The notes under the pieces were generated by a model, which saw only the letters and a program-made list of their open reading frames with translations, was not told the origin of the DNA and searched no databases. Positions 45,375 through 54,154 of a stretch of DNA of 64,000 nt are shown here, piece by piece (the first letter of the stretch is position 1; every line of letters begins with the position of its first letter). Source of the stretch: Sphingomonas liriopis (GTDB taxonomy: Bacteria > Pseudomonadota > Alphaproteobacteria > Sphingomonadales > Sphingomonadaceae); NCBI RefSeq assembly GCF_024211255.1, contig NZ_JAMLDY010000012.1, forward strand, positions 56,290 through 120,289. Reading direction: 5' to 3'. Position numbers and translations under genes: made by a program.

Positions 45375-46490
45375 ATGCGTGTTAAGCCGATGCGAATACC
45401 GTATCTCGACGTGACGCTGCCCGATTGGGCGGCCCGGCTGGCCGGGGTGTTGGCGTTCGTGGTGGTGCTGGCGTTGGTCCACCGCATCCTGTTCATGGTG
45501 CTGCGGCGCATTGCGAGCCGGACTGCGACCAAGACCGACGATATATTGATCGCACGGCTCGGGAAGCCGACCTTCTGGCTGATGATCGGTATCGCGCTCG
45601 CCGCGTCGGGGCCGGGGATCGAGCTGCCGCGCTATTGGGAGAATATCTGGCAGCGCGTATTGGGGCTGCTGACGCCGGGGGTGTTCGGCTGGATGCTGCT
45701 CGCGGTGCTGACCGCCTATCGCGACATCAGCGAGGTGCGGTTCGACATCAGCGCCGCCGACAATCTGCGTGCGAGGCGGCGGCGGACGCGGATCGGCATC
45801 CTGCACCGGATCGGCGTCTTCGTGCTGATGCTGTTGACCGTGATGATGATGCTGATGAGCATCCCGAGCGTCCGCACGATCGGCGTGACGCTGGCCGCCT
45901 CCGCCGGTGTCGCCGGCCTCGCCATCGGTGCCGCCGCACAGCCCGCGCTCAAGAACCTGATCGCCGGCATCCAGATGGCGTTCACCGAGCCGATACGCCT
46001 CGACGACGTCGTCATCATCGACAACGAATGGGGGCGGATCGAGGATATTCGCCTGACCTATGTCGTGGTGCGGATCTGGGACGACCGGCGGCTGGTGGTG
46101 CCGGTGTCGAAGTTCCTCGAGAACAGCTTCCAGAACTGGACGCGCGAGACGAGCGCGCTGCTGGGGTCGGTGTTCTGGTACGTCGACCCCGCCGCCGACG
46201 TGCCGCGTATCCGCGCGGAGCTGGAGCGGGTGGTGCGCGCCAATCCGCGCTGGGACCAGCGCTTCTTCAACCTGCAGGTGACCGATTCCAAGCCCGACGG
46301 GACGATGGAGCTGCGCGGGCTGATGACCGCCAAGGACGCCTCGACCGCGTTCGACCTGCGCTGCGACGTGCGCGAGGCGATCTACGCGTTCATCCGCAAC
46401 GCAATGCCCGAGGCGCTGCCGAAGACGCGGCTCATGCCGGCTGCGGCTCCGCCTCCATCTCCAGCGGCGGCCCCATCAGCACGTCCGTGA
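45375..46490 (+). CDS. Mechanosensitive ion channel, MscS family
   Basis: A 371-residue membrane channel that opens on hypo-osmotic shock. N-terminal helices (about residues 20-40, 70-90, 100-120, 155-175) lead to the MscS pore helix (TLAASAGVAGLAIGAAAQPALKNL, quoted in part) and the cytoplasmic beta domain (TEPIRLDDVVIIDNEWGRIEDI, then LVVPVSKFLENSFQNWTRE). It ends in a Pro/Ala tail. Two starts, 45375 and 45390, are possible and no clear ribosome site separates them. Its 3' end overlaps otsA tail to tail by 59 bases. Confidence 0.92.
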   Translation: MRVKPMRIPYLDVTLPDWAARLAGVLAFVVVLALVHRILFMVLRRIASRTATKTDDILIARLGKPTFWLMIGIALAASGPGIELPRYWENIWQRVLGLLTPGVFGWMLLAVLTAYRDISEVRFDISAADNLRARRRRTRIGILHRIGVFVLMLLTVMMMLMSIPSVRTIGVTLAASAGVAGLAIGAAAQPALKNLIAGIQMAFTEPIRLDDVVIIDNEWGRIEDIRLTYVVVRIWDDRRLVVPVSKFLENSFQNWTRETSALLGSVFWYVDPAADVPRIRAELERVVRANPRWDQRFFNLQVTDSKPDGTMELRGLMTAKDASTAFDLRCDVREAIYAFIRNAMPEALPKTRLMPAAAPPPSPAAAPSARP

Positions 46491-47835
46491 AGGTGCGGCG
46501 CCACCAGCCGATATCCTCGGCGGTGAGGATCGCCATCATCTTCTGCCAGCGTTCGATCCGCTCCTCTTTCGGCATGCGCAGCGCGAGCATGATCGCGTCG
46601 GACATCTCCTCCGCCGAATAGGGGTTGATGAGCACCGCATCGGTCAGCTGGCTCGCCGCGCCGGCGAAGCGCGAGAGGATGAGGACGCCCGGATCCTCCG
46701 GATTCTGCGCCGCGACATATTCCTTCGCGACCAGGTTCATGCCGTCGCGTAGGGGCGTGACGAGGCCGATCTTGGCGGCGCGATAGATGCCGGCGAGCAC
46801 GTCGCGCGGATAGCCCTGGTTGACGTAGCGGATCGGCACCCAGTCAATATCGGCATACCCACCGTTGATGCGGCCGGCGAGCCCCTCCAGCGTGCTGCGG
46901 ATCTTCTGGTAGCTGCCCACCGTCGCGCGGCTCGGCGGCGCGATCTGGAGGAGGGTGACCTCTTTCCGCTCTTCGGGATGCTCGACGAGGAAGCGTTCGT
47001 AGCCGAGGAAGCGCTCCTCCAGCCCCTTCGAATAATCGAGCCGGTCGACGCCGACGATCATGTCGCGCCCGACCGCGGCATCGCGCATCTGGCGGAAGGC
47101 GAGGCGGCCGCGCGTGCTGGTGGCGAGCCTGGCGAATTCGTCGGCATCAATGCCGATCGGGCAGGCCATCACCTTCACCCGGCGGTCGTCAAGCACCAGC
47201 TCGCCGTCCTCTTCGGTCGCACCCAGTTCGGCGATCGCATAGTCGCAGAACGACTGCAGCCATTCCTCGGTATGGAAGCCGATGACGTCATAGGCGAACA
47301 GGCTGCGCACCAAAGTCTGCGCCTCGGGCAGGATCGAGAGCAGCCGGCGCGGCGGCCAGGGGATGTGGAGGAAGAAGCCCAAGCGGTTCCTCGCGCCGCG
47401 CTTGCGCAGCTCCTCGCCCAGCGGGAACAGATGGTAATCCTGGATCCAGACCGCGTCCTCTTCCTCGATCAGCGGCTGGACGGTGTCGGCGAAGCGTTCG
47501 TTGACGCGCTGGTAACCGCCGGCGAATTCGCGTTCATATTCAGCGAGATCGACGCGATAGTGAAAGAGCGGCCACAAGGTGCGGTTGGCGTAGCCGTTGT
47601 AATATTCGTCGATATCCTGCTCTTCGAGATCGACGGTCGCGGTGGTGACGCCTTCGCTGCGCTGGAAGGTGATCTGGCCGGTATATTCGTCGGTCTGCTC
47701 GCCCGACCAGCCGAACCACATGCCCTTGTATTCGCGCAACGCGGAGGCGAGCGCGACGGCGAGGCCCCCCTGCGCGCCGGAATCGGAGCCCTTGGGCGCG
47801 GAAACGCGGTTGGATATGATGATAAGACGGCTCAG
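46432..47835 (-). CDS. otsA: Trehalose-6-phosphate synthase
   Basis: OtsA joins UDP-glucose and glucose-6-phosphate to make trehalose-6-phosphate, an osmoprotectant precursor. The GT20 motifs are all present: SRLIIISNRV at the start, WFGWSGE, IQDYHLFPLGEELRKRG, FFLHIPWPP, GVDRLDYSKGLEERF and LRDGMNLVAKEY. The start is unusual. No ATG, GTG or TTG lies close to the expected N-terminus; a CTG at 47835 overlaps the GH15 stop (CTGA) and has GGAG 9 bases upstream, giving LSRLIIISNRV. The nearest standard start is a GTG at 47919, deep in the GH15 gene, which would add 28 unconserved residues. Third gene of otsB-GH15-otsA. Confidence 0.93.
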   Translation of the reverse strand: MSRLIIISNRVSAPKGSDSGAQGGLAVALASALREYKGMWFGWSGEQTDEYTGQITFQRSEGVTTATVDLEEQDIDEYYNGYANRTLWPLFHYRVDLAEYEREFAGGYQRVNERFADTVQPLIEEEDAVWIQDYHLFPLGEELRKRGARNRLGFFLHIPWPPRRLLSILPEAQTLVRSLFAYDVIGFHTEEWLQSFCDYAIAELGATEEDGELVLDDRRVKVMACPIGIDADEFARLATSTRGRLAFRQMRDAAVGRDMIVGVDRLDYSKGLEERFLGYERFLVEHPEERKEVTLLQIAPPSRATVGSYQKIRSTLEGLAGRINGGYADIDWVPIRYVNQGYPRDVLAGIYRAAKIGLVTPLRDGMNLVAKEYVAAQNPEDPGVLILSRFAGAASQLTDAVLINPYSAEEMSDAIMLALRMPKEERIERWQKMMAILTAEDIGWWRRTFTDVLMGPPLEMEAEPQPA

Positions 47836-49628
47836 CGGATCGAACTCCAGGGTTTGGACAACAGCGCGGCGCAGTTGATCATGCCGACCAGCGAATAGGT
47901 CTGGGGATAATTTCCCCACAATTCACCGGACGTTGGGTCGATATCCTCCGACAACAAGCCAGCTGCGGTGCGCCGTGTCAGCATCTCGTCGAACAGCGCG
48001 CGCGCGTCCGCATGGCGCCCGGTGAAGTGCAAAGCCTCGATCAGCCAGAAGGTGCAGACGTTGAACGCGGTCTCGGGCAGGCCGAAATCGTCCTCGGTAT
48101 CGTAGCGCAGCATGAAGCTGCCGCGGCGCAGGCCCCGCTCCACCGCCTCCAGCGTGCCGAGGAAGCGCGGATCGGTGGGTTCGAAGAACCGGAGGTCGAG
48201 CAGCTGGATGAGGCTGGCGTCGAGGTCGTCGCCCGAGAAGGTCGCCGACATGCGGTTGGTGTCGGGGCGCCACGCCTTGTCCTCGATGACGCTGCGGATA
48301 TGGTCGGCGCGACCCTGCCACAGGTCGCGGCGGTCGGGCATCGCGAGCGCTTCGGCGGCGTTGGCGAGGCGATCGCACGCCGCCCAGCACATCGCCACCG
48401 AATAGGTGTGGACGCTCTGCCGCGTGCGCAGCTCCCACAGGCCGGCATCGGGCTTGTCGTAATGCGTCCAGGCGCGCTCGCCGACCTGTTCGAGGCGGTG
48501 GAAATCCTCGATGGTGTTGGGCCGCAGCAGCCGCTGGTCGAAGAAGGCATGGACGCTGCACAGCACGATCTGGCCGTAGGCGTCGTATTGATGCTGTTCG
48601 TAGGCGGCGTTGCCGACGCGCACGGGGCCCATGCCGCGATAGCCGCCAAGCGCGGGGGCGAAGCGTTCGGTCAGCGTCGCCTCGCCTAGTACGCCGTACA
48701 AGGGCTGGATATGCCCGCCCGCCGCATCGTCGACGATATTGCGGAGGTAACCGAGATACCCCTCCAGCACGTCGAGCGCGCCCAGGCGGTTCAACGCCTG
48801 GACGGTGTAATAGGCATCGCGCACCCAGCAATAGCGATAGTCCCAGTTGCGCTCCGACCCGGCATGTTCGGGGATCGAAGTGGTGAGCGCGGCGACGATC
48901 GCGCCGGTCTCCTCGTGCTGGCAGAGCTTCAGCGTGATCGCCGAACGGATGACGACGTCCTGCCATTCCAAGGGAATCGCGAGGCCGCGCGTCCATTCCT
49001 GCCACTCGGCGATCGTCTGGGTCAGCATCGCCTCGACCGATTCGGCGAGGTCGCCCGAGAAGCTCTCGTCCGGCCCCAGGAAGAAATGCAGCGGGCGTTC
49101 GAGGCGGAAGGCGCGCTCTTCCTGCACCATGCCGATCGGCGCGGTGGTGGTGAGCCGCATCTGCATCGCGTCGAGCGTGATGCGCAGGTGGTTGGACCCG
49201 CCGATCTGTTCGCGGCAGGTGCCGCCCCAGCCGCAGGTGGTGCGCAGCTGGACGATGACGCGGGGGCTGCCGGCGATCGGGCGGACGATGCGCGCGAAGG
49301 CGACCGGGCGATAGGTCCGCCCGAGCCGCACGAAGCGCGGACAGAAATCCACCACTTCCAGCACGTTGCCGGCATCGTCGGTATGGCGGCTGACCAGGAT
49401 CGGGGTGTTGCGGATGTAATGCTGCTCGACGCTGACCGAATGTTCGATGCCGATCGACCAATAGCCGCCATCGGGCCGTTCGCCGCCGACCAATGCCGAG
49501 AACAGCGGATCGCCGTCGACGCGCGGCACGCATGCCCAGACGAAACGGCCGGCGCGATCGATCAGCGCGCTGACCTGGCAATTGCCGATCGGCCAGAGGT
49601 CGACGCTGGTCGGGGGCGCGGAGGTCAT
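47832..49628 (-). CDS. Glycoside hydrolase family 15 (glucoamylase/trehalase type)
   Basis: A 598-residue cytoplasmic enzyme. An N-terminal beta-sandwich domain (about residues 5-210) precedes the (alpha/alpha)6 barrel with GSERNWDYRYCWVRDAYYTV (near 268) and later ETAFNVCTFWLIEAL and WGNYPQTYSLVGMIN; the acidic catalytic pair lies in this barrel. Bacterial GH15 proteins in trehalose operons include trehalases, so it may recycle trehalose or trim glucans. Overlaps otsB (ATGA) and otsA, so translation of all three is coupled. Confidence 0.9.
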   Translation of the reverse strand: MTSAPPTSVDLWPIGNCQVSALIDRAGRFVWACVPRVDGDPLFSALVGGERPDGGYWSIGIEHSVSVEQHYIRNTPILVSRHTDDAGNVLEVVDFCPRFVRLGRTYRPVAFARIVRPIAGSPRVIVQLRTTCGWGGTCREQIGGSNHLRITLDAMQMRLTTTAPIGMVQEERAFRLERPLHFFLGPDESFSGDLAESVEAMLTQTIAEWQEWTRGLAIPLEWQDVVIRSAITLKLCQHEETGAIVAALTTSIPEHAGSERNWDYRYCWVRDAYYTVQALNRLGALDVLEGYLGYLRNIVDDAAGGHIQPLYGVLGEATLTERFAPALGGYRGMGPVRVGNAAYEQHQYDAYGQIVLCSVHAFFDQRLLRPNTIEDFHRLEQVGERAWTHYDKPDAGLWELRTRQSVHTYSVAMCWAACDRLANAAEALAMPDRRDLWQGRADHIRSVIEDKAWRPDTNRMSATFSGDDLDASLIQLLDLRFFEPTDPRFLGTLEAVERGLRRGSFMLRYDTEDDFGLPETAFNVCTFWLIEALHFTGRHADARALFDEMLTRRTAAGLLSEDIDPTSGELWGNYPQTYSLVGMINCAALLSKPWSSIR

Positions 49629-50368
49629 GCGGCGAGGCTTTCGGTTGCGGCGTCGAGCCAGTTGAGCGTGTCGGCGACGCCGGCGAGGCGCCAGAGCGCG
49701 GCAGTGGGGCGGGGCGCGCCGATCAGCACGCCGGCACCGCCGAGCGCGCGGGCGGCGACCATCGCGGGTTCGTCGGTATCGTCGTCGCCGAGGAAGACGG
49801 GGCGGCGGCCGGCGAGCGCGGGGCTGTCCATCAGCGCGGCGAGCGCCGTGCCCTTGTCGGCGCCGGGGACGCGGACCTCGACCATCATCTTGCCGGTCTG
49901 CAGGTGGAGCGCGGCATCGGCGGCGAGCCGCGTCGCGAGCGCGTGCGCCGCCTGCTCGGCCGCGGGCACGGCGCGATAGTGGAGCGCGGCGCCGAGCGGC
50001 TTTTCCTCGACCAGCACGCCGGGTGTTGCGGTTGCGAACGCCTTCATCGAAGCGACTATACGGTCGAGGGCGGCGGGGCGTTCCGCGCGCGTTTCGCGGC
50101 CATCGGGCCAGACGACCTCCAGCCCGTGGCTGCCGGAGATCGCGAAGGGGGGGTCGCCGAACAGCGCGCGGATGCCGTTGACCGGGCGGCCGGAGACGAT
50201 CGCGACGCGCCCGTCGAGCGCCTGCGTCAGGCGGGCGATCAGCGCGGCGAGGCGGGCATCGACCGCGACCGCTTCGGGATGCGCTTCCAGTTCGACGAGC
50301 GTGCCGTCGAAATCGAGGAACAGCGCGGCATCGCGCAAAAGGTCGGCGGGGGGCGGGGGGAGCGTCAC
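49625..50368 (-). CDS. otsB: Trehalose-6-phosphate phosphatase
   Basis: OtsB removes the phosphate of trehalose-6-phosphate. The 247-residue HAD-family protein has motif I LFLDFDGTLVE (Asp19 and Asp21), motif II VSGRPV, the cap residues GSHGLEV, and the closing GDDDTDEPAM. A GTG at 50368 (VTLPPPPADLLRD) is chosen; a TTG at 50404 would add 12 residues and neither has a clear ribosome site. First gene of the operon; its stop overlaps the GH15 start. Confidence 0.93.
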   Translation of the reverse strand: MTLPPPPADLLRDAALFLDFDGTLVELEAHPEAVAVDARLAALIARLTQALDGRVAIVSGRPVNGIRALFGDPPFAISGSHGLEVVWPDGRETRAERPAALDRIVASMKAFATATPGVLVEEKPLGAALHYRAVPAAEQAAHALATRLAADAALHLQTGKMMVEVRVPGADKGTALAALMDSPALAGRRPVFLGDDDTDEPAMVAARALGGAGVLIGAPRPTAALWRLAGVADTLNWLDAATESLAA

Positions 50369-50443
50369 GCCGCGCGGTGTCGGGGATCGGGCCCGGGGGG
50401 TCAACCCGTGGCGGGCTGCGGGCGTGCCCTCATCCCGCGATCG

Positions 50444-50665
50444 TCACCGGTGGGCCCGCGCCGCCGCCTTCTGCGCACGCGCCTGCTTGGAATAATAATG
50501 GTGCGCCACCGCGCACCCCGCCGCGGCGCCGAGCACGGCATGCCCCTTGCCGACGAAATGCCCACCGACCGCGCCGGCCGCCGCGCCGCGGATGCAGCCC
50601 TTCGCCAATGCGGGCGAGGCGGAGGCGATGACGAGGGGGAGGGCGATGAGGGCGGCGATACGCAT
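50444..50665 (-). CDS. Small secreted glycine-zipper-like protein
   Basis: A 73-residue protein with signal peptide MRIAALIALPLVIASASPALA. The mature 52 residues (GCIRGAAAGAVGGHFVGKGH, then AVLGAAAGCAVAHHYYSK) have a Gly-x3-Gly pattern, two cysteines, and a basic C-terminus. This resembles the glycine-zipper 2TM group of the envelope. Function unknown. It lies just upstream of otsB on the same strand but with 75 bases between, so cotranscription is possible. Confidence 0.75.
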   Translation of the reverse strand: MRIAALIALPLVIASASPALAKGCIRGAAAGAVGGHFVGKGHAVLGAAAGCAVAHHYYSKQARAQKAAARAHR

Positions 50666-50829
50666 GGCGGGTATCCTGAGCAGAGGCTGACGAGGGGACA
50701 TACCCGCGATGCGGATCGTGCGTTCCGTTACAAATTCGTCATGTTCGTCGGGCGTTGTGTCTCGCCGGCATTGCCTGCTGGCGCCATGGTGTGTTATCCG
50801 TGTGCATCACCTTGCGTGGGGAGTGACGC

Positions 50830-51756
50830 ATGCGGACGGGATATGGCGGATGTGTCGTCTTGGGTGCGGTGGTCGCCGCGGCCGTGCCGTCGGCCGTTCA
50901 CGCCCGGCCGGCCGCGGCGGCGGGGGTTCCGCGCGTCTGTGCATTGGCGAAGGATATGCGAGCCAGCGCCCTGTTCAGCGTGCCGTTCCGTGTCGTCGAT
51001 GGCCGCATCTACGTGGAGGTGAAGGTCGATGGAAAGGGGCCGTTCCCCTTTGCCGTCGATACGGGCGCCGGCGGCATGGGCCGCGCCGATGCCAGCCTCG
51101 TCGCCGATCTGGGGCTTGCGCTGACCGGATCGGGCCAGACGTCGGACGGCGTGGCCACCGCCGACGTCCGCACCGTCCGCCTGTCCTCCGTCGAAATCGG
51201 CGGCTTCGTCCGCCGCGACCTCGAGGTGGCGACGCGCGATTATAGCGGCAAGCTGACGCGCGAGGCTGCCTTTGCCGGCATCCTCGGGCGGGAGTTCTTC
51301 GCCGATGGCCTGCTGGTGATCGACTATCCCGCGCAGCGATTGACCTTCAGCCGCGGCGCGCTGGCACCGGGACAGGAGGGCGTGCTGGCCTACGAACGCC
51401 CCTTCCGCGTTCCCGTGACCATCGGCGGGGTCGCCACCGAGGGCAATCTGGATACCGGTGCCAACGTGACCTTCGTGCTGCCCAAGCCGCTGTTCGATCG
51501 CGTCGGAGCCGGTGCTGCGATCCGCGAGGCCGGCGCGGGCAAGCTCACCAACACGATCGTCAGGACGGGCAGCGCGACGGTGGCGGGGCCGTTCCGCATC
51601 GGGGCTGAGACGCTGGCCGATGTCGAGGTGCGGGTGTCGGATCGCTATCCCGAACTGCTCGTTGGGGCGCATGCGTTGCAGCATTTCAGGCTGCTCATCG
51701 ACCAGCGATCAAAGAGCGTCGCATTGTGTCCTCCTGCGGCATCGTCACGACGATAG
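50830..51756 (+). CDS. Secreted retropepsin-like aspartyl protease
   Basis: A 308-residue exported protein. A signal segment (VVLGAVVAAAVPSAVHA) is followed by two retropepsin-like lobes with DTGA motifs: Asp77 in FAVDTGAGG and Asp208 in NLDTGANV. Each lobe also has the hydrophobic-Gly pattern after it (AGILGREFF; ELLVGAHALQHFRLL). Two lobes in one chain suggest a pepsin-like monomer rather than a retroviral-type dimer. GGAG lies 7 bases ahead of the ATG. Substrate unknown. Confidence 0.85.
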   Translation: MRTGYGGCVVLGAVVAAAVPSAVHARPAAAAGVPRVCALAKDMRASALFSVPFRVVDGRIYVEVKVDGKGPFPFAVDTGAGGMGRADASLVADLGLALTGSGQTSDGVATADVRTVRLSSVEIGGFVRRDLEVATRDYSGKLTREAAFAGILGREFFADGLLVIDYPAQRLTFSRGALAPGQEGVLAYERPFRVPVTIGGVATEGNLDTGANVTFVLPKPLFDRVGAGAAIREAGAGKLTNTIVRTGSATVAGPFRIGAETLADVEVRVSDRYPELLVGAHALQHFRLLIDQRSKSVALCPPAASSRR

Positions 51757-51814
51757 CCGGCCGCCGCCGTTCCCATCGCGGCGCGCAGCTCCCATATGAA
51801 CGGAATCGTCCATC

Positions 51815-52891
51815 ATGCGGTTGCCTGCGCCCGTGTCCCTGATCGATCGGCTCCAGCTCGATATCCCGCTGATCCAGGCGCCGATGGCCGGCGTGTCGAC
51901 GCCCGCGCTGGCGGCGGCGGTATGCGAAGCGGGCGGGCTGGGTTCGATCGGCGTCGGCGCGACCGATGCGACGGGTGCACGCGCGATGATCGACGCGGTG
52001 CGCAGCCGCACCGGTCGCCCGTTCAACGTCAATCTGTTCGTCCATCGCCGGGCGAAGGCGGATCCGGCGCGGGAGGCGGCGTGGCTCGACTGGCTCGCGC
52101 CCCTGTTCGCGAGGTATGACGCGAGCCCGCCGGCAACGCTCGGCGTCATCTACAAGAGCTTCGCCGACGATCCGGATATGCTCGCGATGCTGCTCGATAC
52201 CGTCCCGCCGGTCGTCAGCTTCCACTTCGGGCTGCCGCCCGGCGAGGTGCTGTCGGCCCTGCGCGCGCGCGGTATCGTCCTGATGGCCACCGCCACCAGC
52301 CTCGCCGAGGCGCGCGCGATCGAGGCGGCGGGGATCGACGCGGCCGTCGCGCAGGGGATCGAGGCGGGCGGGCATCGCGGCATGTTCGATCCTGCCGCAC
52401 CCGACGACGCGCTCGGCACGGCGGTGCTGACCCGGTTGCTGGTCCGGGAAGCAGGATTGCCGGTCGTCGCCGCGGGCGGGATCATGGACGGCGCCGGCAT
52501 CGCGGCCGCGCTCGATCTGGGGGCGGTCGCCGCGCAGCTCGGCACGGCGTTCGTCGCCTGCCCGGAATCGGCCGCGGACGAAGCCTATCGTGAGGCCTTG
52601 GCGGGGCCGGGTGCCTGTCACACGGTGCTGACGTCGCTGATTTCCGGTCGACCGGCGCGCGCGCTCGCCAACCGGTTCACGGCGCTCGGCGATCGGGCTT
52701 CCCGGCCTCCGCTGCCCGACTATCCGATCGCCTATGATGCCGGCAAGGCGCTGCACGCCGCGGCCAGGGCGACGGGCGAGCATGGCTTCGGTGCACAATG
52801 GGCGGGACAAGGCGCGCCGCTCACCCGCGCCATGCCGGCGGGCGAACTGGTCCGGACGCTGCGCCGCGAACTCGAACTTTGCCGGGCCTGA
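51815..52891 (+). CDS. Nitronate monooxygenase family protein
   Basis: A 358-residue FMN TIM-barrel enzyme. Motifs: PLIQAPMAGVSTPALAAAVCEAGGLG near residue 18 (in part), GIDAAVAQGIEAGGHRG near residue 170 with the catalytic His, PVVAAGGIMDG and GAVAAQLGTAFVACPES. These fit the class that oxidises propionate-3-nitronate or similar nitro compounds. It is the last gene on the plus strand before a convergent operon; 58 bases separate it from the protease gene. Confidence 0.88.
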   Translation: MRLPAPVSLIDRLQLDIPLIQAPMAGVSTPALAAAVCEAGGLGSIGVGATDATGARAMIDAVRSRTGRPFNVNLFVHRRAKADPAREAAWLDWLAPLFARYDASPPATLGVIYKSFADDPDMLAMLLDTVPPVVSFHFGLPPGEVLSALRARGIVLMATATSLAEARAIEAAGIDAAVAQGIEAGGHRGMFDPAAPDDALGTAVLTRLLVREAGLPVVAAGGIMDGAGIAAALDLGAVAAQLGTAFVACPESAADEAYREALAGPGACHTVLTSLISGRPARALANRFTALGDRASRPPLPDYPIAYDAGKALHAAARATGEHGFGAQWAGQGAPLTRAMPAGELVRTLRRELELCRA

Positions 52892-52904
52892 CGACGCCGG
52901 CGGG

Positions 52905-53444
52905 TTACGCCGGTCGCCATTCGCCCGGCGGCAGATCGCCGATCGTCCACTCCCCGATGCTGTGCCGGACGAGGCGGAGCGTCGGGTGGCCTATCGCGGC
53001 GGTCATGCGGCGGACCTGGCGGTTGCGGCCTTCGCGGATGGTGAGGCTGAGCCAGCGGTCGGGGATGTTCGCGCGGACGCGGATCGGGGGATCGCGGGGC
53101 CAGAGCGGGGGCGGGGCGATGCGTTCGACCTCGGCCGGGCGGGTGGGGCCGTCGCTGAGCTCGACGCCTCGGCGCAGCGCATCGAGCGCGGCGTCGCCGG
53201 GGTCGCCCTCCACCTGCACCCAATAGGTCTTGGGCGCCTTGAAGCGGGGGTCGGCGATGCGGGCCTGCAGGCGGCCGTCATCGGTGAGGAGCAGCAGGCC
53301 TTCGCTGTCGCGGTCGAGGCGGCCCGCCGGGTAGACGCCGGGCAGGTCGATGAAGTCGGACAGCGTCGGGCGCGCGGTGACTGTGCCGCGGTCGGTGAAC
53401 TGGCTGAGCACGCCATAGGGCTTGTTGAACAGGATCAGCGTCAC
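52905..53444 (-). CDS. rRNA pseudouridine synthase, RluE-like
   Basis: A 179-residue pseudouridine synthase of the RsuA/RluB/E/F group. It starts at GTG, 5 bases after the upstream stop, giving [16 protein letters not shown]. The catalytic motif [19 protein letters not shown] carries the Asp. No S4 domain is present, as in Rlu[20 protein letters not shown] is conserved. It is the last gene of a four-gene operon whose other members look like inositol lipid enzymes. Confidence 0.9.
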   Translation of the reverse strand: MTLILFNKPYGVLSQFTDRGTVTARPTLSDFIDLPGVYPAGRLDRDSEGLLLLTDDGRLQARIADPRFKAPKTYWVQVEGDPGDAALDALRRGVELSDGPTRPAEVERIAPPPLWPRDPPIRVRANIPDRWLSLTIREGRNRQVRRMTAAIGHPTLRLVRHSIGEWTIGDLPPGEWRPA

Positions 53445-53449
53445 GGCCG

Positions 53450-54154
53450 TCAGGCCGCGAGCTTCGTCATCCAGCCTTCGGCATGCGCGAATGCGGGCGC
53501 GTCGTCGACGTCGAGCCAGTCGAGATCGCTGCAATCGACGATTTTCGCCGAGCCCTCGGCGGCGAGCAGGCGGACGCCTTCGGTCAGCGACGGACTGTCG
53601 AGCGTCGCCAGCACCTCGAAGAAACGCTGCGAGACGGCGAAGATGCCGGTGTCGTAGCAATCGTGGGGTTCGAGGCCCTTGCCGATGGCGACGATCGCGT
53701 CGCCTTGCGTCGCGACGCAGGTGACGTCGAGCGGGTCGACCCAGGCGTGACCCAGACGGCGATCGATGCCGAGGCGCAGACCGGCGCCGGCGCCCGCCTT
53801 GGCGAGGCGGCGATAGTGGCGCGGCTGGACGAGGTGATCGCACATCGCGAGCACCGCGCCCTCCATGCCCACCAGCGCCCGCGCGGCGAGCGCGCTGACG
53901 CCGTTGGGCTGGTGATAATCGGTCATCACCGTCACCACCTCGAGCGGCCATTGCCGGCCGGCGAGATGCGCGGCGATCGCGTCGGCGCCATAGCCCAGCG
54001 AGACGATCGCGCGGGTCAGGCCCGCCGCCGCCATCCCGTCGAGCGCATGGTCGATCAGCGCGCGGCCCGCGACGGGGCAGAGCGGCTTGAACGGCGTGAC
54101 CGAGCGCAGGCGGGTGCCCTGTCCGGCGGCGAGCAGCAGGCCCGTGCGGATCAT
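53450..54154 (-). CDS. NTP transferase, possible CTP:inositol-1-phosphate cytidylyltransferase
   Basis: A 234-residue nucleotidyltransferase with the MobA-like Rossmann motif [20 protein letters not shown] at the N-terminus, [23 protein letters not shown], and [11 protein letters not shown] with its metal-binding Asp. The ATG overlaps the stop of the inositol-phosphate synthase by one base (TGATG). Because it sits between inositol-1-phosphate synthase and a CDP-alcohol phosphatidyltransferase, it probably makes CDP-inositol, as IPCT does in thermophiles. The substrate is inferred from neighbours only. Confidence 0.8.
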   Translation of the reverse strand: MIRTGLLLAAGQGTRLRSVTPFKPLCPVAGRALIDHALDGMAAAGLTRAIVSLGYGADAIAAHLAGRQWPLEVVTVMTDYHQPNGVSALAARALVGMEGAVLAMCDHLVQPRHYRRLAKAGAGAGLRLGIDRRLGHAWVDPLDVTCVATQGDAIVAIGKGLEPHDCYDTGIFAVSQRFFEVLATLDSPSLTEGVRLLAAEGSAKIVDCSDLDWLDVDDAPAFAHAEGWMTKLAA

